This document shows, in pieces, positions 55,704-56,198 of a DNA stretch of 56,198 bases. The position numbers were made by a program, and so were the translations under genes. Below the pieces are notes generated by a model, which did no database searches, had not been told where the DNA came from, and was given only the letters and a program-made list of their open reading frames with translations. Every line of letters starts with the position of its first letter. Position 1 is the stretch's first letter. The stretch comes from a virus, in IMG/VR virus record IMGVR_UViG_3300009103_000041, positions 1-56,198 of that record. One strand, written 5' to 3'.

Positions 55704-56198
55704 ATAATTTGACTTCATGTATCTTAAATTTAAACTTTTCTTTAGCATATATTTCTACCCTATCTTTACTGTGATTTAGCGTATAATTCTTTTTAGATTT
55801 CCAATGTAGGTCGTCAGCTAAGTCATACAACTTAGTATCCTTATCTGTTTTTCTTAATCCTCTACCAATAGATTGTAATACCCTTATCTGACTCTTACTG
55901 GGCGAGGCAAAAATTATATTATTTAAATTAACTATATTGATACCGGTAGAGAATGTACCATAAGAACATACCAATATAGCATCCTTTTCTGTTTCTGTTA
56001 TAGCTCTAATTTCTTCTCTTGTATCTGCTGGGACCTTACCACTTACAAAAAATACTTTTCTTTTACTCATATTCCATATTCCCTTAGCGGCTTCATCAAT
56101 CATTCTAAATAGTGGTTCACCATGTTTTTCAACAAATTGGAATAAGATTAATGTATTACCTTTTTGGTCTAGAGCTAGGTTCTTAATAAATTTATTTC
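55699..56198 (-). CDS. uvsW: UvsW helicase, C-terminal part (runs off the window)
   Basis: The reading frame is open to the window edge. The visible end holds superfamily-2 helicase motifs: LILFQFVEKHG (IV), ILVCSYGTFSTGINIVNLNNIIFASPSKS (V) and 'RVLQSIGRGLRKTDKD' (VI). UvsW unwinds branched recombination intermediates and R-loops and helps the switch to late replication. The start codon and N-terminal domain lie beyond position 56198. Confidence 0.88.
   Translation of the reverse strand, partial: NKFIKNLALDQKGNTLILFQFVEKHGEPLFRMIDEAAKGIWNMSKRKVFFVSGKVPADTREEIRAITETEKDAILVCSYGTFSTGINIVNLNNIIFASPSKSQIRVLQSIGRGLRKTDKDTKLYDLADDLHWKSKKNYTLNHSKDRVEIYAKEKFKFKIHEVKLL

Noticed and set aside
1-56198. 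tRNA genes, CRISPR arrays, insertion sequences, introns or inteins
   Set aside because: Apart from the tmRNA no cloverleaf was seen; there are no regularly spaced repeats, transposases or interruptions in nrdA, nrdB, gp43 or other usual intron hosts.

Overview
The window is about 56 kb of an AT-rich, T4-like myovirus genome. Almost every gene lies on the minus strand, so transcription runs from high to low coordinates. The T4 core is unmistakable: gp32, gp59, gp33, RNase H, NrdA/NrdB, gp41, UvsX, gp43, RegA, gp62, gp44, gp45, gp46, gp47, gp55 and the C-terminal part of UvsW. Hsp20, CobS-like and MazG-like genes are typical of marine T4-like phages. The host is probably a marine alphaproteobacterium, and a SAR11-like host would fit. 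This is inferred from a circularly permuted tmRNA gene, the AT-rich composition, TctA/TctC transporter genes and a ROSE-like leader on the heat-shock gene. No sequence search was possible.

Layout in transcription order (high to low). 56198-53029: uvsW end, an Sm-like small protein, the late sigma factor gp55, and two nucleotide-sugar enzymes. 53051-49612: gp47, a small lipoprotein, a membrane protein, gp46. 49513-44835: a small ORF, a CobS-like AAA+ ATPase with a HExxH/VWA partner, and a secreted GH5 glycosidase. 44792-40792: DUF3310, clamp gp45, clamp loader gp44/gp62, RegA. 40781-37220: TctA and TctC, a sulfotransferase-like protein, and Hsp20 with an RNA-thermometer-like leader. 37200-31248: IscU, DNA polymerase, MazG-like protein, AEP-type primase, a dATP/dGTP diphosphohydrolase-like protein. 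31279-25583: a DNA-modification island with dCMP hydroxymethylase, an alpha-glucosyltransferase homologue, a 2OG-Fe(II) oxygenase, a HAD phosphatase, a nucleotidyltransferase/kinase fusion and a C5-methyltransferase homologue. 25517-21437: UvsX, gp41, dCMP deaminase, small genes. 21394-15125: a late-type operon of enzymes that share a T4 internal-protein-like N-terminus. 15104-7410: NrdA, two small membrane proteins, permuted tmRNA, IscA-like, NrdB, glutaredoxin, nucleases. 7265-3492: a train of tiny genes, including three membrane micro-ORFs, ending in a late metallopeptidase and a porin-like protein. 3368-32: Pcm, gp33, gp59, gp32.

Regulation can be read from the sequence. Thirteen minus-strand sites and one plus-strand site have a -35 close to TTTACT/TTTACA/TGTACA and a TATAAT -10, nearly always 17 bp apart; these look like T4-type early promoters. 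Five or six TATAAATA boxes look like late promoters. Three further promoters share an identical block (AAAATACTCTCCTAA) at -35 and form a separate class.

Taken together, the genes take over host nucleotide metabolism (RNR, deaminase, HMase, pyrophosphohydrolases), replicate and modify the DNA, and add host-directed functions: Fe-S assembly, tricarboxylate-type uptake, ribosome rescue, a porin, a glycosidase, and enzymes that may be packaged in the capsid.
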